Shown: in pieces, positions 26,118 to 36,900 of the stretch
Numbering within the stretch: position 1 is the stretch's first letter
How the letters are laid out: every line of letters begins with the position of its first letter
Source: Actinomyces oris
GTDB taxonomy: Bacteria > Actinomycetota > Actinomycetes > Actinomycetales > Actinomycetaceae
Reading direction: 5' to 3'
NCBI RefSeq assembly: GCF_001929375.1
Contig: NZ_MSGO01000005.1
Location: 124,001-188,000 of the forward strand
Length of the DNA stretch: 64,000 bases
Notes under the pieces: generated by a model
What the model was told of the DNA's origin: nothing
Databases searched by the model: none
The model's input: only the letters and a program-made list of their open reading frames with translations
Made by a program: the position numbers and the translations under genes

Positions 26118-26819
26118 GTGCTGCGTGAGGACATGGAGCTCGGTTCCCGGCTCATCCCCTTCCGTGAGGGCTGGCAGCGGCAGAGGGTTATCCATAGCGA
26201 GGTCGTGGAGGGACGGCGGCCATCCACGCTCCTGCTCGTGGAGCACGAGCCGGTCTACACCGTCGGCAGACGGACCCACTCCTGGGAGCGGCCCAGCGCC
26301 GACGTCGTCGAGCCGGGTCACGTACCCGTGGTCGACGTGGACCGCGGCGGCAAGACCACCTGGCACGGGCCGGGCCAGCTGACCGTCTACCCGATCCTGC
26401 GCCTGACCCAGCCGATTGACGTCATCCGCTACGTGCGGGCGCTGGAAGCCGCGGTCATCGAGCTGTGCGGCCTCTACGGCCTGGAGACGGTCCGCGTCGA
26501 GGGGCGCTCCGGGGTCTGGCTGCCGGCCGACCCTGAGACTGCGGGGCCGGCCGGCCGGCCCCCGCGCCCCGAGCGCAAGATCTGCGCCCTGGGGGTGAGG
26601 GTCGCCCGCGGCGTGACCATGCATGGGATCGGCCTGAACGTCGACCCCGACCTGGAGGCCTTCTCCTTGGATCGCATCATTCCCTGCGGGATCGACGACG
26701 CCGGAGTGACCTCACTGGCAGCGGAGACCGGCCGGCGCCTGGCGACCGGCGCTCCCGCGGAGGCTCTGGTCTGCGCCCTGGAGAGTCACCTGACCCCCTT
26801 GGTGGCGGATGCCACGTGA
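26118..26819 (+). CDS. lipB: Octanoyl-[acyl-carrier-protein] transferase
   Basis: 233 residues. Transfers octanoyl from ACP to lipoyl domains. Conserved RGGKTTWHGPGQLTVYPIL, KICALGVRVARGVTMHGIGLN (catalytic Lys) and IIPCGIDDAGVTSL (catalytic Cys) are present. A short insert (about residues 136-153) is rich in Pro and Gly. The GTG start is set by the leaderless -10 box; an ATG 15 bases later is an alternative. Works with lipA, 80 bp downstream. Confidence 0.95.
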   Translation: MLREDMELGSRLIPFREGWQRQRVIHSEVVEGRRPSTLLLVEHEPVYTVGRRTHSWERPSADVVEPGHVPVVDVDRGGKTTWHGPGQLTVYPILRLTQPIDVIRYVRALEAAVIELCGLYGLETVRVEGRSGVWLPADPETAGPAGRPPRPERKICALGVRVARGVTMHGIGLNVDPDLEAFSLDRIIPCGIDDAGVTSLAAETGRRLATGAPAEALVCALESHLTPLVADAT

Positions 26820-26899
26820 CAACAGCCCCCACTCCTAGGCCGGAGGTCCTATAAGTACTAGACTCCCGATGGAACCGTCGTCGGCGAGGAGAGATAGAC

Positions 26900-27931
26900 G
26901 TGAGCACCACCGTGGCCCCTGAGGGACGCAAGCTCCTGCGGGTCGAGGCGCGCAACGCCCAGACACCCATTGAGTCCAAGCCCGACTGGCTGCGCACCCG
27001 CGCCATCGTCTCCGACACCTACCAGGAGGTCCGCGGTCTGGTGAGGGAGAAGAGCCTGCACACGGTGTGCGCCGAGGCGAACTGCCCCAACATCTACGAG
27101 TGCTGGAACGACCGCGAGGCCACCTTCCTGGTGGGCGGCGAGATGTGCACCCGGCGCTGCGACTTCTGCGACATCGCCACCGGGCGTCCCACCGAGTACG
27201 ACGTCGACGAGCCCAGGCGCGTAGCGGTCTCGATCAAGGAGATGGATCTGCGCTACGCCACCGTTACCGGGGTGGCCCGCGACGACCGCCCCGACGGCGG
27301 CGCCTGGCTCTACGCCGAGACCGCCCGCCAGGTGCACGAGCTCTCGCCGGGCACCGGGGTCGAGCTGCTCATCCCCGACTTCCGAGGCAACCCTGAGGCC
27401 CTGGAGGACGTCTTCTCCTCGCGCCCCGAGGTTCTCGGCCACAACCTGGAGACGGTCCCGCGCATCTTCAAACGGATCCGGCCGGCCTTCTCCTACCAGG
27501 GCAGTCTCGACGTCATCACGGCCGCAGCGGAGGCGGGGCTGGTCACCAAGTCCAACCTCATCCTGGGCATGGGCGAGACCCGCGACGAGATCGAGGCGGC
27601 CATGGCCGCCCTGGTGGAGGCGCGCTGCGACATCCTCACCATCACCCAGTACCTGCGCCCCTCCAAGCTGCACCACCCCGTCGACCGCTGGGTCAAGCCA
27701 CAGGAGTTCGTCGACCTGAGCCGCCTGGCCGAGGAGATCGGATTCGCCGCCGTCATGAGCGGGCCCATGGTGCGTTCCTCCTACCGCGCAGGAATGCTGT
27801 GGGGACGGGCCATGGTCAAACGCGGTCGCCCCATCCCCGAGCACCTCTCGCAGCTCGCCGAGCCGGCCACCGCCCGCCAGGAGGCGTCGGCCCTGCTGGG
27901 GACCCACCCCCACCTCGCCGCCGCCTGCTGA
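26900..27931 (+). CDS. lipA: Lipoyl synthase
   Basis: 343 residues. A radical SAM enzyme inserting two sulfurs into octanoyl groups. The auxiliary [4Fe-4S] cluster ligands are C57, C62 and C68 (CX4CX5C) and the radical SAM ligands C83, C87 and C90 in CTRRCDFC. The family RSSY motif is seen near the end (MVRSSYRAG). GTG start with GAGGAGAG upstream. A TAGACT box at 26859-26864 suggests its own promoter besides read-through from lipB. Confidence 0.97.
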   Translation: MSTTVAPEGRKLLRVEARNAQTPIESKPDWLRTRAIVSDTYQEVRGLVREKSLHTVCAEANCPNIYECWNDREATFLVGGEMCTRRCDFCDIATGRPTEYDVDEPRRVAVSIKEMDLRYATVTGVARDDRPDGGAWLYAETARQVHELSPGTGVELLIPDFRGNPEALEDVFSSRPEVLGHNLETVPRIFKRIRPAFSYQGSLDVITAAAEAGLVTKSNLILGMGETRDEIEAAMAALVEARCDILTITQYLRPSKLHHPVDRWVKPQEFVDLSRLAEEIGFAAVMSGPMVRSSYRAGMLWGRAMVKRGRPIPEHLSQLAEPATARQEASALLGTHPHLAAAC

Positions 27932-28038
27932 GGCCCCAGCACGAGTCCCACGCAGCCGGCCGATTCCCGGAGGGCACTGGCCTGCCGGGCCTGCCACGCT
28001 GACGGCGAGACCATGTGTGCCGGCGCACCGCCGTCGTC

Positions 28039-28050
28039 TATGGTGTGCCC
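28039..28050 (+). promoter_or_regulatory. -10 box for leaderless DUF4191 gene
   Basis: TATGGT (28039-28044) is 6 bases before the GTG at 28051. No Shine-Dalgarno is seen. Confidence 0.5.
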
Positions 28051-28770
28051 GTGAGCAGTGCCCAGTCCCCCCAGCCGAAGAAGAAGCGCCGGCTGGCTCA
28101 GTACCTTCAGAACATCAAGGACTCCTACACGGTCTCGCGGCGAAGCTATCCGTGGATCGGGTGGGCGATGCTGGCGGTACTCGCCGCGGGCCTCGCCGTG
28201 GGAGCCGCTATTGCCCTCGGCTACGGCCTGCACCTGTGGTACTGGCTGGTTCTGGGCCTCATGCTCGCACTCGTGATCAACATGGGACTCCTGACGTTCC
28301 TGGTGCGCCGAGCCTCCTACAGCCAGCTCGAAGGTCGACCGGGGGCCGCCAAGGTCGTCCTCGATCAGATCGGTCGGGGCTGGTACGTCGAGTCCGAGCC
28401 TGTGGCCTTCAACAAGGACCAGGACCTCGTGTGGAGGCTGGTGGGACGCCCCGGAGTCGTTCTCATCTCCGAGGGGCCGAGCACCCGCACCCGCCGCATG
28501 CTGGCCGATGAGGAGCGCAAGGTCCACCGGCTGCTGTCCACCGTCCCCATCCACACCCTTCAGGTGGGCACCGACGCCGGGCAGGTGCGTCTGACCGACC
28601 TGTCCAAGACGCTGCGTCAGCTCCCGACCAAGCCCACGTCGTTGACTGACAGCGAGATCACGCAGGTCTCCAAGCGTCTGACGTCGATGGCGGGCAAGAA
28701 CCTGCCGATTCCCAAGCACATTGACCCCAATCGGGTTCGGCCCGACCGCCGTGCCATGCGCGGTCGCTGA
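28051..28770 (+). CDS. DUF4191 membrane protein
   Basis: 239 residues: a basic N-terminus, two adjacent transmembrane helices (about 31-55 and 60-82), and a cytosolic domain with VLDQIGRGWYVESEPVAF and GRPGVVLISEGP typical of DUF4191. The gene is usually placed between lipA and glnA in actinobacteria, as here. Function unknown. The GTG at 28051 is preferred over 28015 because the -10 box would otherwise lie inside the gene. Confidence 0.85.
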   Translation: MSSAQSPQPKKKRRLAQYLQNIKDSYTVSRRSYPWIGWAMLAVLAAGLAVGAAIALGYGLHLWYWLVLGLMLALVINMGLLTFLVRRASYSQLEGRPGAAKVVLDQIGRGWYVESEPVAFNKDQDLVWRLVGRPGVVLISEGPSTRTRRMLADEERKVHRLLSTVPIHTLQVGTDAGQVRLTDLSKTLRQLPTKPTSLTDSEITQVSKRLTSMAGKNLPIPKHIDPNRVRPDRRAMRGR

Positions 28771-28961
28771 ATCACCTCCCCAGGTCACCTCCACCTCCCA
28801 TCACTCAGCGCCCAGCGGGCTCAAGGAGCTCGACATGAAGGGGCGAAACACTCAGGCAACACTGACGCCACTCCTTTGTCACGGTAGCGTCAATATAGTG
28901 GCCGTTGTCAGCCGCAGTGCATACGTGTGGAGTATGTGCGCCGTTCCCACCTGGAGGAGAT

Positions 28962-30386
28962 ATGTTCAAGGACGCATCCGAGGCACTGACGTTCATCGAG
29001 AAGGAGAATGTCGCGCTGGTCGATGTGCGATTCTGCGACCTACCCGGCGTCATGCAGCACTTCACCATTCCTGTGGCTGCCTTCAAGGAAGAGGCACTCA
29101 CTGACGGCCTCATGTTCGACGGCTCATCAATCCGGGGCTTCACCGCGATCCACGAGTCGGACATGAAGCTGGTCCCCGATGTGACCACCGCCTTCCTGGA
29201 CCCGTTCCGCGAGGAGAGGACCCTGGTCGTCAACTTCTCGATCGTCGACCCCTTCACGGACGAGGTCTACTCCCGCGACCCCCGCTCCATCGCCGCCAAG
29301 GCCGAGGACTACCTGCGCTCCACCGGAATCGCCGACACCTGCTATATCGGAGCCGAGGCCGAGTTCTACCTCTTCGACTCGGTGCGCTACGAGTCCTCAC
29401 CGGCCGAGTCCTTCTACGCCATCGACTCCTGCGAGGCGGCCTGGAACACCGGCCGTGAGGAGGAGGGAGGCAACAAGGGGTACAAGACGGCTTTCAAAGG
29501 CGGATACTTCCCCGTCTCGCCCAACGATCAGATGGCCGATATCCGGGACCGCATGGTCCGCACCTGCCTCGCCTCCGGCCTGGAGATCGAACGGGCCCAT
29601 CACGAGGTCGGCACTGCCGGACAGCAGGAGATCAACTACCGCTTCAGCTCTCTGCTCGCCGCGGGCGACGACATGATGAAGTTCAAGTACATCATCAAGA
29701 ATGAGGCCTGGCGCAACGGCAGGACGGCCACATTCATGCCCAAGCCGATCTTCGGCGACAACGGCTCGGGCATGCACACCCACCACTCGCTGTGGAAGGA
29801 CGGCAAGCCGCTGTTCTTCGACGAGCGGGGCTACGGCCAGCTCTCGGACCTCGCCCGCTGGTACATCGGCGGAATCCTGGCTCACGCCCCGGCGCTGCTG
29901 GCCTTCACCAACCCGTCAGTGAACTCCTTCCACCGCCTGGTCCCCGGCTTCGAGGCACCAGTCAACCTGGTCTACTCGGCCCGTAACCGCTCGGCCTGCA
30001 TCCGCATCCCGGTCACCGGCTCCTCTCCCAAGGCCAAGCGGGTGGAGTACCGGGTGCCGGACCCCTCCTCCAACCCCTACCTGTGCTTCGCCGCCGTCCT
30101 CATGGCAGGCCTCGACGGCATCCGCAACCGCATCGAGCCCCGTGAGCCCATCGACAAGGACCTCTACGAGCTCGCCCCCGAGGAGTACTTCGACATCGAC
30201 AAGCTCCCCGACAGCCTGGACCTGGCCCTGGAGGCGCTTGAGGATGACCACGACTTCCTCACCGAGGGGGACGTCTTCACCCCGGATCTCATCGAGACCT
30301 GGATCGAGTACAAGCGCGCCAATGAGATCGAGCCTCTGCGGCTGCGCCCCCACCCCTACGAGTTCCAGCTCTACTACGACCTGTAG
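28962..30386 (+). CDS. glnA: Glutamine synthetase type I (adenylylation-regulated)
   Basis: 474 residues, the usual GSI length. Catalytic signatures: [36 protein letters not shown] (metal/ATP site) and [10 protein letters not shown]. The regulatory tyrosine loop [10 protein letters not shown] is present (Tyr about 402), so this enzyme should be a target of the GlnE adenylyltransferase encoded about 3.6 kb downstream. The ATG at 28962 has GGAGGAG 2-8 bases upstream; the frame from 28905 is rejected. The 190-bp upstream region holds a possible TATAGT -10 at 28894 but no recognised nitrogen-regulator site. Confidence 0.97.
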   Translation: MFKDASEALTFIEKENVALVDVRFCDLPGVMQHFTIPVAAFKEEALTDGLMFDGSSIRGFTAIHESDMKLVPDVTTAFLDPFREERTLVVNFSIVDPFTDEVYSRDPRSIAAKAEDYLRSTGIADTCYIGAEAEFYLFDSVRYESSPAESFYAIDSCEAAWNTGREEEGGNKGYKTAFKGGYFPVSPNDQMADIRDRMVRTCLASGLEIERAHHEVGTAGQQEINYRFSSLLAAGDDMMKFKYIIKNEAWRNGRTATFMPKPIFGDNGSGMHTHHSLWKDGKPLFFDERGYGQLSDLARWYIGGILAHAPALLAFTNPSVNSFHRLVPGFEAPVNLVYSARNRSACIRIPVTGSSPKAKRVEYRVPDPSSNPYLCFAAVLMAGLDGIRNRIEPREPIDKDLYELAPEEYFDIDKLPDSLDLALEALEDDHDFLTEGDVFTPDLIETWIEYKRANEIEPLRLRPHPYEFQLYYDL

Positions 30387-30409
30387 GCTGCTGACCCAGC
30401 CCAGACGCC

Positions 30410-30443
30410 GGCCCTGAGCCTCCCACGCACGAGGCTCAGGGCC
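30410..30443 (+). terminator. Terminator hairpin after glnA
   Basis: GGCCCTGAGCCTC (30410-30422) and GAGGCTCAGGGCC (30431-30443) form a perfect 13-bp stem with an 8-base loop. Confidence 0.8.
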
Positions 30444-30472
30444 GCCGTCGTGCTGTACGCCACCCTCCCTAC

Positions 30473-30501
30473 TTGCATATCTATACTGCATTGCGGATAT
30501 T
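30473..30501 (+). promoter_or_regulatory. Promoter of the amino-acid ABC transporter
   Basis: TTGCAT (30473-30478), a 17-base spacer, and GATATT (30496-30501), in a locally AT-rich stretch. TATACT at 30482-30487 is an alternative -10. Confidence 0.5.
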
Positions 30502-30541
30502 GTTTCTCTGTTTTGATCCACTCCGAAGAGGAGATCCCACG

Positions 30542-31462
30542 ATGAGGATCCGCCAACACGCCGCCCTCGGGCTGGCGGCCACAGCCTGCCTGGTCCTCAG
30601 CGCATGCACCAACGCCGCTGACTGGAACGCGAACCGGAGCTCGCAGATCCACTCCTTCGACACCTCGTCGATCCAGGCGCAGCCCGACATCATCGCCAAG
30701 CTCCCTCAAGGCGCCCTTGAGGACGGTGTCCTCGACGTGGCCGCCTCCACGGACTACGCACCGGCCGAGTTCCTCGATCCCTCGGGCAAGGCGGTGGGCT
30801 ACGACGTCGACCTGACCAACGCGATCGCCGCCGTCCTGGGTGTCAAGGGCAAGGTGCACACCGCCGAGTTCGACTCCATCATCGCCTCGATCGGCTCGAA
30901 GTACGACGCCGGCATCTCCTCCTTCACCGTCACCCCCGAACGGACCGCGGAGGTCAACATGACCGCCTACATCAACGTGGGCTCGCGGTTCAACGTCCAG
31001 GCCGGCAACCCCAAGGGCGTTGAGACCTCCGACCACCTCAAGCTGTGCGGGCGGAGCATCGGCGTCCAGGTGGGAACCGCCCAGGAGACCACCATGCGCG
31101 ACGCCGCCGAGAAGTGTGCCAAGGCGGGCAAGCCGGTGCTGTCCGTGCGTTCCTACTCCAAGCAGTCCGAGGCCACCACCGGCCTGGTGGGCGGGACCAT
31201 CGACGCCACCTACTCCGACTCCACCGTGGCCGGATACGCCGTCGAGCTGACCGATGGCCAGATCGTCACCCTCGGGGAGATAGAGGACGCCGCCCCCCAG
31301 GGGGTGGTGACCGCCAAGGCCGATCCGCAGTTCACCGCCGCGATCCAGGCCGCCGTCCAGTACCTCATGGACCAGGGCATCTGGCAGAAGATCCTGGACA
31401 GCTGGGGCGTGAAGGACGCCGCCCTGACCACCGCAGAACTCAATCCCGCAGTGAAGGAGTGA
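30542..31462 (+). CDS. Polar amino-acid ABC transporter, solute-binding lipoprotein
   Basis: 306 residues. A lipoprotein signal peptide with lipobox LVLSAC (lipidated C22) is followed by a family-3 solute-binding domain (LDVAASTDYAPAEFLDPSGKAVGYDVDLTNAI). It captures an amino acid, plausibly glutamine or glutamate given the neighbouring glutamine genes (inference), outside the membrane. The ATG follows AGAGGAG. First gene of a three-gene operon. Confidence 0.93.
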   Translation: MRIRQHAALGLAATACLVLSACTNAADWNANRSSQIHSFDTSSIQAQPDIIAKLPQGALEDGVLDVAASTDYAPAEFLDPSGKAVGYDVDLTNAIAAVLGVKGKVHTAEFDSIIASIGSKYDAGISSFTVTPERTAEVNMTAYINVGSRFNVQAGNPKGVETSDHLKLCGRSIGVQVGTAQETTMRDAAEKCAKAGKPVLSVRSYSKQSEATTGLVGGTIDATYSDSTVAGYAVELTDGQIVTLGEIEDAAPQGVVTAKADPQFTAAIQAAVQYLMDQGIWQKILDSWGVKDAALTTAELNPAVKE

Positions 31463-31465
31463 GCC

Positions 31466-32431
31466 GTGAGCGCCTCCCCCGCCTCTGAGGACGACAAGGT
31501 CGTCCTCAACAACCCCAAGCCCGTCCCCCGCCCGGGGACGTGGATCAGTGCCGCGATCGTCACGGTCCTGGGGGCCATGCTCATCCACGGCCTGGTCACC
31601 AATGAGAAGTTCCACTGGTCCACGGTCTGGTTCTTCCTGCGTGAGGTCCACGTGGTCAAGGCCGTCGGATGGACGCTGCTGCTGACCTTCATGGCGATGG
31701 CCATCGGTATCGTGCTGGCGGTCACCACGGCGATCCTGCGTCAGTCCTCCAACCCGGTCCTGCGCTGGGTGGCGCTGGCCTACCTGTGGTTCTTCCGCGG
31801 CACCCCGATCTACACCCAGCTGGTCTTCTGGGGAGCACTGTCCGCGCTCTACCAGAAGCTGAGCCTGGGAATCCCCTTCGGCCCCGAGCTGCTGACCTTC
31901 AAGACGACGACGGTCTTCACCCCCTTCGTCGCGGCGGTCCTGGGGCTGGGCATCAACGAGGGCGCCTACCTCTCCGAGATCGTCCGCTCGGGCCTGAACT
32001 CGGTGGACAAGGGCCAGAGCGAGGCCGCCGGTGCCCTGGGCATGAGCAAGAGCCAGATCCTGCGCAGGATCGTCCTGCCGCAGGCGATGAGGGTCATCGT
32101 CCCGCCCACCGGCAACGAGACGATCTCCATGCTCAAGACGACCTCCTTGGTGCTGGCGGTCCCCTTCACCCTGGATCTGACCTTCGTCACCAACTCCTAC
32201 GCATCGCTGACCTACCAGATCATTCCGCTGCTCCTGGTCGCGGCCATCTGGTACATCGTCATCACCTCGATCCTCATGGTGGGACAGCACTACATCGAGC
32301 GCTACTACGGCAAGGGCTTCGACCCGGACAAGTCCTCCAGCTCCTCGGGCCGGGGCCTGTCCGCCCGTCAGCAGGCCATCCTCGATGCCCACACCACCAA
32401 GGACAATCCCTTCCTGGAGGTCACCCCATGA
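31466..32431 (+). CDS. Polar amino-acid ABC transporter, permease
   Basis: 321 residues of the HisM/GlnP type with about five to six transmembrane helices. It carries the permease coupling signature: [22 protein letters not shown], then [17 protein letters not shown]. The N- and C-terminal tails are cytosolic and polar. GTG start 3 bp after the binding protein stop; the end overlaps the ATPase ATG as ATGA. Confidence 0.95.
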   Translation: MSASPASEDDKVVLNNPKPVPRPGTWISAAIVTVLGAMLIHGLVTNEKFHWSTVWFFLREVHVVKAVGWTLLLTFMAMAIGIVLAVTTAILRQSSNPVLRWVALAYLWFFRGTPIYTQLVFWGALSALYQKLSLGIPFGPELLTFKTTTVFTPFVAAVLGLGINEGAYLSEIVRSGLNSVDKGQSEAAGALGMSKSQILRRIVLPQAMRVIVPPTGNETISMLKTTSLVLAVPFTLDLTFVTNSYASLTYQIIPLLLVAAIWYIVITSILMVGQHYIERYYGKGFDPDKSSSSSGRGLSARQQAILDAHTTKDNPFLEVTP

Positions 32432-33228
32432 GCACAACCGCCCACGCAGCAGCCGGGACGCCCAAGGTCGAGATCAGCGACCTGCACAAGTTCTTCGGTG
32501 AGCTGCACGTGCTGCGGGGCATCGACCTGATCGTCCCGCCCGGCTCGGTGACGGTCCTCATCGGTCCGTCGGGCTCGGGGAAGTCGACGCTGCTGCGCTG
32601 CATCAATGAGCTGGAGTCCATTGACGCCGGCCGGATCAAGGTCGACGGCGAGCTCATCGGGATGCGAGAGGTCGAGCGCGGGGGGCGCATCGAGCTGCAC
32701 GCCCTGTCGGACAAGGCCCGTGCCGCTCAGCGCGCCAAGATCGGCATGGTCTTCCAGCGTTTCAACCTCTTTCCCCACATGACGGCTCTGCAGAACGTCA
32801 TGGAGGCACCGGTCCTGGTCAAGAAGACTCCGAAGGCCAAGGCCCGCGAACGCGGCATCGAGCTGCTGGAGCGGGTGGGGCTGGGTGATCGCCTCGACCA
32901 CTACCCCTCCCAGCTCTCCGGTGGTCAGCAGCAGCGGGTGGCGATCGCCCGGGCCCTGGCGATGGACCCTGAGCTCATGCTCTTCGATGAGCCGACCTCG
33001 GCCCTGGACCCCGAGCTGGTCGGTGAGGTCCTGCAGGTGATGAAGGACCTCGCCGCCTCCGGGATGACGATGGTCGTGGTCACCCACGAGATGGGCTTCG
33101 CCCGGGAGGTCGGCGACCAGCTGATCTTCATGGACGGCGGTGTCATCTGCGAGTCCGGTGACCCCGTCAAGGTCCTGGACGACCCCCAGGCCGAACGCAC
33201 CCGGGCCTTCCTCTCCTCGGTCCTGTAG
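32428..33228 (+). CDS. Polar amino-acid ABC transporter, ATPase
   Basis: 266 residues of the GlnQ/HisP family. Walker [11 protein letters not shown]-loop [11 protein letters not shown], signature [16 protein letters not shown], Walker [16 protein letters not shown], and switch His in [10 protein letters not shown]. It powers the permease just upstream. A 14-residue insert near residue 78 ([14 protein letters not shown]) is common in actinobacterial members. The true start at 32428 overlaps the permease stop by four bases. Confidence 0.96.
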   Translation: MSTTAHAAAGTPKVEISDLHKFFGELHVLRGIDLIVPPGSVTVLIGPSGSGKSTLLRCINELESIDAGRIKVDGELIGMREVERGGRIELHALSDKARAAQRAKIGMVFQRFNLFPHMTALQNVMEAPVLVKKTPKAKARERGIELLERVGLGDRLDHYPSQLSGGQQQRVAIARALAMDPELMLFDEPTSALDPELVGEVLQVMKDLAASGMTMVVVTHEMGFAREVGDQLIFMDGGVICESGDPVKVLDDPQAERTRAFLSSVL

Positions 33229-33238
33229 GGCGGACCGG

Positions 33239-33892
33239 TCAGGAGGCGGCCTGGTCCCAGGCCCCGTCATCCCAGGAGGTCAGGCTCCACCCGCCGCCGG
33301 GATCGCCGTCGACGACGGTGATCCCGGTGTTGTGCATGGGGTGGTCGGCGATCCACAGCGGGTCCACGCCGCCTCCGGCCGCGGCCCTCAGGGAGGTCCA
33401 CAGGCGCAGCGCGGTGCCGTGGGAGACGAGCAGGGCTGCTGAGCCTCCCGCCTGGGCGGCCTGCTCGCAGATGCGGCCGACGGTCTCGTCGAAGCGCTGA
33501 AGCGTGTCGTGCCCGTCCTCCGGGGATCCGGGGATGCGGCAGGCGGGGCGCCCCGCCATCCAGGCCCGGGTGGTGTCCACGTAGCAGGCCACCGAGCGCG
33601 CGTCGGTGTTCATCTCCAGGTCGGCGGCCAGGACCTCACGCAGTCCCGGGTCAACAGTGGCGCTCAGGCCGGTGGCGGCCTCGATGGGGGCGATGGTCTG
33701 CCTGGCGCGCAGGATCGGGGAGACCCACAGCGACCCCAGTCCCTGGAGCAGGCCGGCCTTGTCCAGACGGTCGGGCAGTCCGTCGGCCTGCCCCAGTCCC
33801 ACCTCGTCCAGGGGATGCCCGGGGAAGGCGGTATCAAGTGCCTGCATGACATTGGCCTCGGTGCGACCGTGGCGTACAAGAATGAGCCTCAC
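33239..33892 (-). CDS. Histidine phosphatase superfamily protein
   Basis: 217 residues. The catalytic LILVRHGRTEAN motif at the N-terminus (RHG), a second Arg in SPILRARQT, and a distal His in LLVSHGTALRLW complete the phosphoglycerate-mutase-like active site. Substrate unknown. The GTG at 33892 puts the RHG motif near the N-terminus as usual; 33922 is an alternative. Its stop lies 10 bp from the convergent ABC ATPase stop. Confidence 0.85.
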   Translation of the reverse strand: MRLILVRHGRTEANVMQALDTAFPGHPLDEVGLGQADGLPDRLDKAGLLQGLGSLWVSPILRARQTIAPIEAATGLSATVDPGLREVLAADLEMNTDARSVACYVDTTRAWMAGRPACRIPGSPEDGHDTLQRFDETVGRICEQAAQAGGSAALLVSHGTALRLWTSLRAAAGGGVDPLWIADHPMHNTGITVVDGDPGGGWSLTSWDDGAWDQAAS

Positions 33893-33987
33893 GGCGGCAA
33901 GTCTGCCAGGTTCGCAGTGCAACGGCCCTCGACGACGGTGCGATCCTCATCGCCCAAGGGCCTGTGTCCGGTGCCGTCTGCGCCCGG

Positions 33988-36900
33988 TCAGCTCCAGGGG
34001 TAGGGCCCTTCCGGTCGCCTTCTGGTGGTGCGGGGGCGGCTGGCCCGCCTGGAGCCCTCGGAGGCTGCTGTCCCCGTACCCCGACGGGACTGTGCGCGAG
34101 CGCTCCGGGCCGAGCCCGCTGAACGCGGCGGCGGTGACTCCGAGCTGTGCGGCTGTGCCGCCGACGCGGCGCTCGACGGCGTCGATGCGGTGGAGCCGTG
34201 GGCGGCGGCGTCGGTGAAGACGATGCGCTCGGCCACTGCGCGCGCGTGGCGGGCGCTGCGACGGTAGAGGTCCTCGAGCTCTCGCTCCCTGCCCGCACCC
34301 AGGCCAATGAGGCGCCCCACCAGGTGGATCTCCCGGATCTGGACGGGGAGGACCTGGGAGCGCGGCCCCGAGGCGCGCCCGGTTCCCAGGACGATCGCCG
34401 AGCGCAGGCGGCTGGCCAGGATCCAGGCCGCAACCAGTTCTCCCCCATCGTCCGCGCTCAGCACCCCGGCCTGGACCGCGGCCTGGAGGGCGGCGACGGT
34501 CGAGGTGGTCCGCAGCTGGGGTATCCGGCCGGCGTGAGCGAGCTGAAGCACCTGGGCGCTCCATTCGACGTCGCTGAGCCCACCGGGGCCGAGCTTGAGG
34601 TGGCGGGCCGGGTCAATGCCCCGGGGTAGGCGCTCTGCCTCCACCCGGGCCTTGATCCTGCGGATCTCCCGCAGGTCCTGGGGAGCCAGCCCCTCCTGCG
34701 CCCAGCGCAGCGGGTTGATGAGCTCCTCGAAACGCCGCCCCAGGTCATGGTCTCCGGCGCAGGCGCGGGCCCGCAGCAGCGCCTGGCGCTCCCACAGGGC
34801 GGACCAGCGGCCGTAGTACTCGCGGTAGGCGTCCAGTGAACGGCTCATGACGCCGTTGCGGCCCTCGGGCCGCAGGTCGCAGTCGACCTCAAGGGGGTGC
34901 GGGAGCGCCGAGGCCAGAAGTCCCATGACCTGCTTGGCGACGGCCTCGGCCTCCTGAGCGGCGGTCTCCTCCCCCGCCCCGTCGCAGGCCTGGTGGACGA
35001 AGAGGACATCCGCGTCGGAGGCGTATCCGATCTCGTGACCTCCCAGGCGTCCCATGGCGATGATGGCGTGGCGGGCGCGGGCGGCCTGCCAGCACCCGCC
35101 TGCGTCGGGCCCCGCGGAGACCGCCTCCACCCCGTCGCGCTGGGCGATGACCAGCCCGGTGGCCACGGTCAGCGTCCCGTCCAGGACCGCGTCGGTGGCG
35201 TCGGAGAGGATGGAGGCGGTGCGTTCGGGGTCGATGCCGTCCAGGCAGTCCGCCAGTGAGGCGCGCACCTCCTCACGGGCGCGCACTCTCAGAATCGCCT
35301 GGACCGCCTCGAGCGCCTGCTCAGCAAGGGCCGCGTCATCGGGGCCGGTGAGGCTGCGACGGCGCAGGACGGCGGCGACCTCCTCCGCCAGGGCGCCGGG
35401 TCGGCGGGGCTCGAGCTCGCCGTCGTCGTCGAGCCAGGCGATGGACTCTGGGAACTCCGCGAGGCGCTCGGTGGCCCAGTGGGCGCTGGAGAGGACCTGG
35501 CACAGCCTGCGTGCCGCCACCGGTGAGTCCCGCAGCATGGCCAGGTACCAGTGCGACCCTCCGATGGCCTCGGACAGCCGCCTGAAGGACAGCAGACCGA
35601 AATCGGGGTCGGCTCCCCCACCGATCCAGCCGATGATGACCGGCAGCAGCTGGCGCTGGATCGCGGCGCGACGGCTGACCCCCTCGGTGAGGGCCTGGAT
35701 GTGGCGCAGGGCCCCGTCGGGGTCCGTGTAGCCGACGGCGGCGAGGCGCTCGCGCGCCGCCTGAGGGCTCAGGGCCATCTCGTCGGCGCTGAGGGCGGCC
35801 GCGAAGGCCAGCAGGGGACGGTAGTAGATCTCCTGGTGGAGGGCCCGTACCCGCCGGCGCAGGTCCTTGAAGTCCTCCCACAGGCTGTCGCCGCGGCCCA
35901 GGCAGTCGCTGATGCCTCGCTCGATGCGGCGCAGGTCCTCCTCCTTGTCAGGAAGGTTGTGGGTGCGGCGCAGCCGGAAGAGCTGGCTGCGATGCTCCAG
36001 CAGCCGCAGGGCCTTGTAGCAGCCGCTCAAGGCCGCGGCGTCGGTGCGGCTGACGTATCCGCCCGCGCTGAGAGCGTCGAGAGCCTCCAGGGTGCCGCGT
36101 ACGCGCAGGCTCTCGTCGGAGCGTCCGTGGACGAGCTGGAGGAGCTGGACGGTGAACTCGACATCTCGCAGGCCCCCGGGGCCGAGCTTGATGCGCCGGT
36201 CCGCCCCGTCACGCGGCACCGACTCCTTCTCCACCCGGAGCCGCATGGCACGGGCGTCCTCAACGAAGTGCTCCCGCCGGCTGGCCTCCCACACGTAGGG
36301 CGCCACGCCCTGCTCGTAGCGGGCGCCGAGCTCGGCGTGGCCGGCGCAGGCCCTGGCCTTGAGCAGGGCCTGGAACTCCCAGGAAGCGGCCCACCTGCGG
36401 TAGTAGGCCAGGTGGGAGTCAAGAGTGCGCACGAGCGCGCCGTCCTTGCCCTCGGGACGCAGTGCCGTGTCCAGCGGCCACAGAGGCGGCTCGGGGGCGG
36501 TGGCGGAGACGACGTGGGCGAGCTCAGTGGCCAGGTGCGTGCCGATCTCCACGAGGCGCTCCTCGCTGATCGGCTCGTGAGCGCCCTGCAGCTCGTGGGC
36601 GGGGCCGACGACGTAGACGACGTCGACGTCCGAGATGTAGTTGAGCTCCTGGGCCCCGGTCTTCCCCATGGCGATCACGGCGAGGGCCACCTCATCGGCC
36701 TTCGGTCCGACGGCGGCGCGGGCGACGAGCAGGGCCGCGTCCAGGGCGGCATCGGCGAGCTCGGCCATGCGACGACACACGGTGGGGACGTGCTCGATCG
36801 GGTCGGCGCTGGTGAGGTCATCGGCGACGATCGCCGTGAGCCGGTCCCGGTAGGCGCGCCGCAGCGCCCCGGTCGCCCGGCTGACGGCGCAGTCTGCCGG

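Noticed and set aside
28771-28961. A nitrogen-regulator operator upstream of glnA
   Set aside because: No clear GlnR or AmtR-type inverted repeat could be identified by eye.
30374-32437. 687-codon minus-strand frame opposite the amino-acid transporter genes
   Set aside because: Antisense of well-supported binding-protein and permease genes; composition is typical of shadow frames.
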